From the NCBI GenBank assembly GCA_017651385.1, contig JAGCCY010000220.1, forward strand, positions 1 through 6,417: 6,417 nucleotides of DNA, read 5' to 3'. Of this stretch, positions 5,451 through 6,417 are shown in pieces. The position numbers and the translations under genes are program-made. Source of the DNA: Lachnospiraceae bacterium. GTDB lineage: Bacteria; Bacillota; Clostridia; Lachnospirales; Lachnospiraceae. Under the pieces are notes generated by a model. That model did not search any database and had not been told where the DNA came from. It saw only the letters and a program-made list of their open reading frames with translations. The first letter of the stretch is position 1. The number at the start of each line of letters is the position of its first letter.

Positions 5451-6188
5451 TTAGTCCCCGTTGTATGAATTTCCCTTATATTGTGAAAGTGTTTCAGGTG
5501 ATGTCTCGGCCTTTAGTGCCATAAATTCATCCCATTTTTTTAAAAAATCATCAAAAGAAAAATCGGTCAGAGACTCGGTTCCGTCTGCCTCAATATGATA
5601 GCAATCCTCCGAATGATTGTACTCATCGATCATCTCAAACGTTTTATATCCTTCTATAAGCTTTAAAGCTGCATCCGACGTAATCTCGTATTTTGAAAAA
5701 TAAAAGCATTCATTCGTGAATGAAGTTTTAAGAACACATCCGTCTTTAAGAGGCGTACAGAATGTATAATCATCACCCGAAAGCATAACCGGTTTCCCGT
5801 CCTTAAGCGTATAAAGCGTCTGATAGTCAAGACTTACGATGTTCCTTTGACTGTCATAGAAATCTACTTTATCGCCAAATAAGAGTTCATCCGTACCGTC
5901 AAAGTTGATATCCGTTATTACATAAGCATAATCATCAAGTGCACCCTCATATCTAAAGATCTGCATAAAACCGTCTCTGTAACTGATCCTGTCGACCTCA
6001 TCGGATTCATTGTAAATAGTTATCCCCGTTTCAATACCGTTCTCGATATAATCCACAAGTGCATCAAGGATATCGGAATACTTATCTTCGGGGACAACGG
6101 GTTCTGAATTGACATTTTTACCCGCGCAGCTTGCTAGGCATATTATCGATATAAACATTAATCCTACTGTAAAAACTCTTTTATGCAT
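5451..6188 (-). CDS. Secreted lipoprotein of unknown function
   Basis: This is a 245-residue lipoprotein. The signal peptide has basic H2-K3-R4, a hydrophobic core (5-17), and a lipobox L18-A19-S20-C21, so C21 should be lipid-modified and the mature protein held on the outer face of the membrane. The mature part has an acidic stretch and the segment DINFDGTDELLFG (93-105), a D-x-N-x-D-G-x-x-E calcium-loop-like pattern common in Lachnospiraceae lipoproteins. Several cysteines (144, 151, 161, 196) could form disulfides. No enzyme family is recognised. The ATG at 6188 has GAGGAG about six nt upstream and overlaps the preceding 47-codon gene by 8 bp (ATGCATAA). The following fusion gene starts 2 nt after the stop. 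Coupling to cytoplasmic enzymes is unusual and gives no clear hint of function. Confidence 0.87.
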   Translation of the reverse strand: MHKRVFTVGLMFISIICLASCAGKNVNSEPVVPEDKYSDILDALVDYIENGIETGITIYNESDEVDRISYRDGFMQIFRYEGALDDYAYVITDINFDGTDELLFGDKVDFYDSQRNIVSLDYQTLYTLKDGKPVMLSGDDYTFCTPLKDGCVLKTSFTNECFYFSKYEITSDAALKLIEGYKTFEMIDEYNHSEDCYHIEADGTESLTDFSFDDFLKKWDEFMALKAETSPETLSQYKGNSYNGD

Positions 6189-6324
6189 TCTGTCTCCTCA
6201 GTTCGTTTTCTCTGATCGGGATGATCACGTCTAAATACGGTTGAATATCTTCCAAAGAATATCTCATCTGTTTTAAATATATATCCCGGATCTCTGCGGT
6301 GTTACCTTCAGTTATTTTTTTCAT
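6181..6324 (-). CDS. Small protein of 47 residues, first gene of the operon
   Basis: An open frame runs from the ATG at 6324 to the TAA at 6181-6183, beginning MKKITEGN and ending RRQNA. It has no membrane segment or cysteine, eight basic and eight acidic residues, Tyr at 16, 22 and 30, and Pro at 29 and 36. Predicted helices would be about 10-27 and 37-46. It is supported by its place just after a good promoter and by its 8-bp overlap with the lipoprotein gene, whose ribosome site lies inside its last codons. A possible ribosome site GGGGGA is 12 nt upstream, which is long. I do not recognise the family. It may be a small cytosolic partner, or serve mainly to couple translation of the lipoprotein. 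Confidence 0.6.
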   Translation of the reverse strand: MKKITEGNTAEIRDIYLKQMRYSLEDIQPYLDVIIPIRENELRRQNA

Positions 6325-6350
6325 TGTTGTTATGAGTCCCCCGAATATAA

Positions 6351-6380
6351 ATTATAACCTTAACCTTAGTCTTTGTGCAA
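6351..6380 (-). promoter_or_regulatory. Sigma-A-type promoter for the lipoprotein/HAD/isomerase operon
   Basis: On the minus strand -35 TTGCAC (6375-6380) and -10 TATAAT (6351-6356, a perfect consensus) are separated by 18 nt. The spacer ends with two tandem TAAGGT hexamers. Transcription would begin near 6344, leaving about 20 nt before the ATG of the 47-residue gene. Confidence 0.75.
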
Positions 6381-6403
6381 AAGTATTTGCATTCTTACAA
6401 AGA
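6370..6403. repeat. Nested inverted repeats over the -35 box, operator-like
   Basis: An outer pair TCTTTGT (6370-6376) and ACAAAGA (6397-6403) encloses an inner perfect pair TGCAAA (6376-6381) and TTTGCA (6386-6391) with a 4-nt spacer. The dyads share one base and their centres differ by three bases. The inner left arm covers most of the -35 box, so a protein bound here could block the promoter. This is read as a DNA element, since it lies upstream of the expected transcription start. Confidence 0.45.
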
Positions 6404-6417
6404 GATTTCAGTACAAA

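Noticed and set aside
1..6417. CRISPR array, tRNA, rRNA, riboswitch or insertion sequence
   Set aside because: No regularly spaced repeats, tRNA-like clover-leaf, transposase or long leader region was found; the only intergenic spaces over 50 nt are 2556-2720 and 6325-6417.

Overview
The window looks like chromosomal DNA from a Clostridia-type Firmicute, most probably a Lachnospiraceae member (Butyrivibrio/Roseburia-like). The grounds are moderately AT-rich coding sequence, strong purine-rich Shine-Dalgarno sites, an ECF sigma factor followed by zinc-finger-type anti-sigma proteins, and a lipoprotein with a D-x-N-x-D-G-x-x-E motif near 'TDELLFG', a style common in that family. This placement is inference; there is no rRNA or marker gene in the window. 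All supported genes lie on the minus strand, so transcription runs from high to low coordinates.

Transcription unit A (about 6380 to 2667) starts at a recognisable sigma-A-type promoter (6351-6380) that overlaps a nested inverted repeat. In order it encodes a 47-residue protein missed by ordinary length cut-offs (6181-6324), a lipoprotein (5451-6188), a fusion of a HAD-type hydrolase to a family-6 hypoxanthine-DNA glycosylase (4339-5448), a 13-codon minicistron with a strong ribosome site (4298-4339), a TIM-barrel sugar-phosphate isomerase/AP-endonuclease-2-like protein (3389-4291), and a second HAD hydrolase (2721-3392). Most junctions overlap or nearly touch (8 bp overlap, 2 nt gap, TAATG, ATGA), which indicates co-translation. 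The unit ends at a textbook intrinsic terminator (2667-2700).

Transcription unit B (about 2650 to 1) is a cell-envelope signalling operon: an ECF sigma factor (2064-2555), a short membrane ZAS-type anti-sigma protein with one zinc ligand replaced by Ser (1781-2071), a larger anti-sigma protein with an intact H-x3-C-x2-C motif, one membrane segment and an extracytoplasmic domain (975-1763), and a membrane-anchored protein (43-954). The last protein has no zinc finger, but its extracytoplasmic domain is clearly related to that of the preceding anti-sigma protein. A long hairpin at the window edge (1-33) closes the unit and probably also stops a convergent plus-strand gene outside the window. 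The sigma-gene upstream region (2609-2656) carries a palindrome built from three ATTAGT units.

The likely logic of unit B is that the sigma factor is held by one or both membrane proteins, and the paralogous outer domains sense or tune the signal. In unit A, two HAD hydrolases, an isomerase and a base-excision glycosylase sit together. A role in metabolite repair or nucleotide/sugar-phosphate housekeeping is possible but unproven. The points that most deserve a second look are the HAD-glycosylase fusion with its possible internal start, the duplicated sensor domain with the degenerate zinc finger beside it, and the two very small ORFs.
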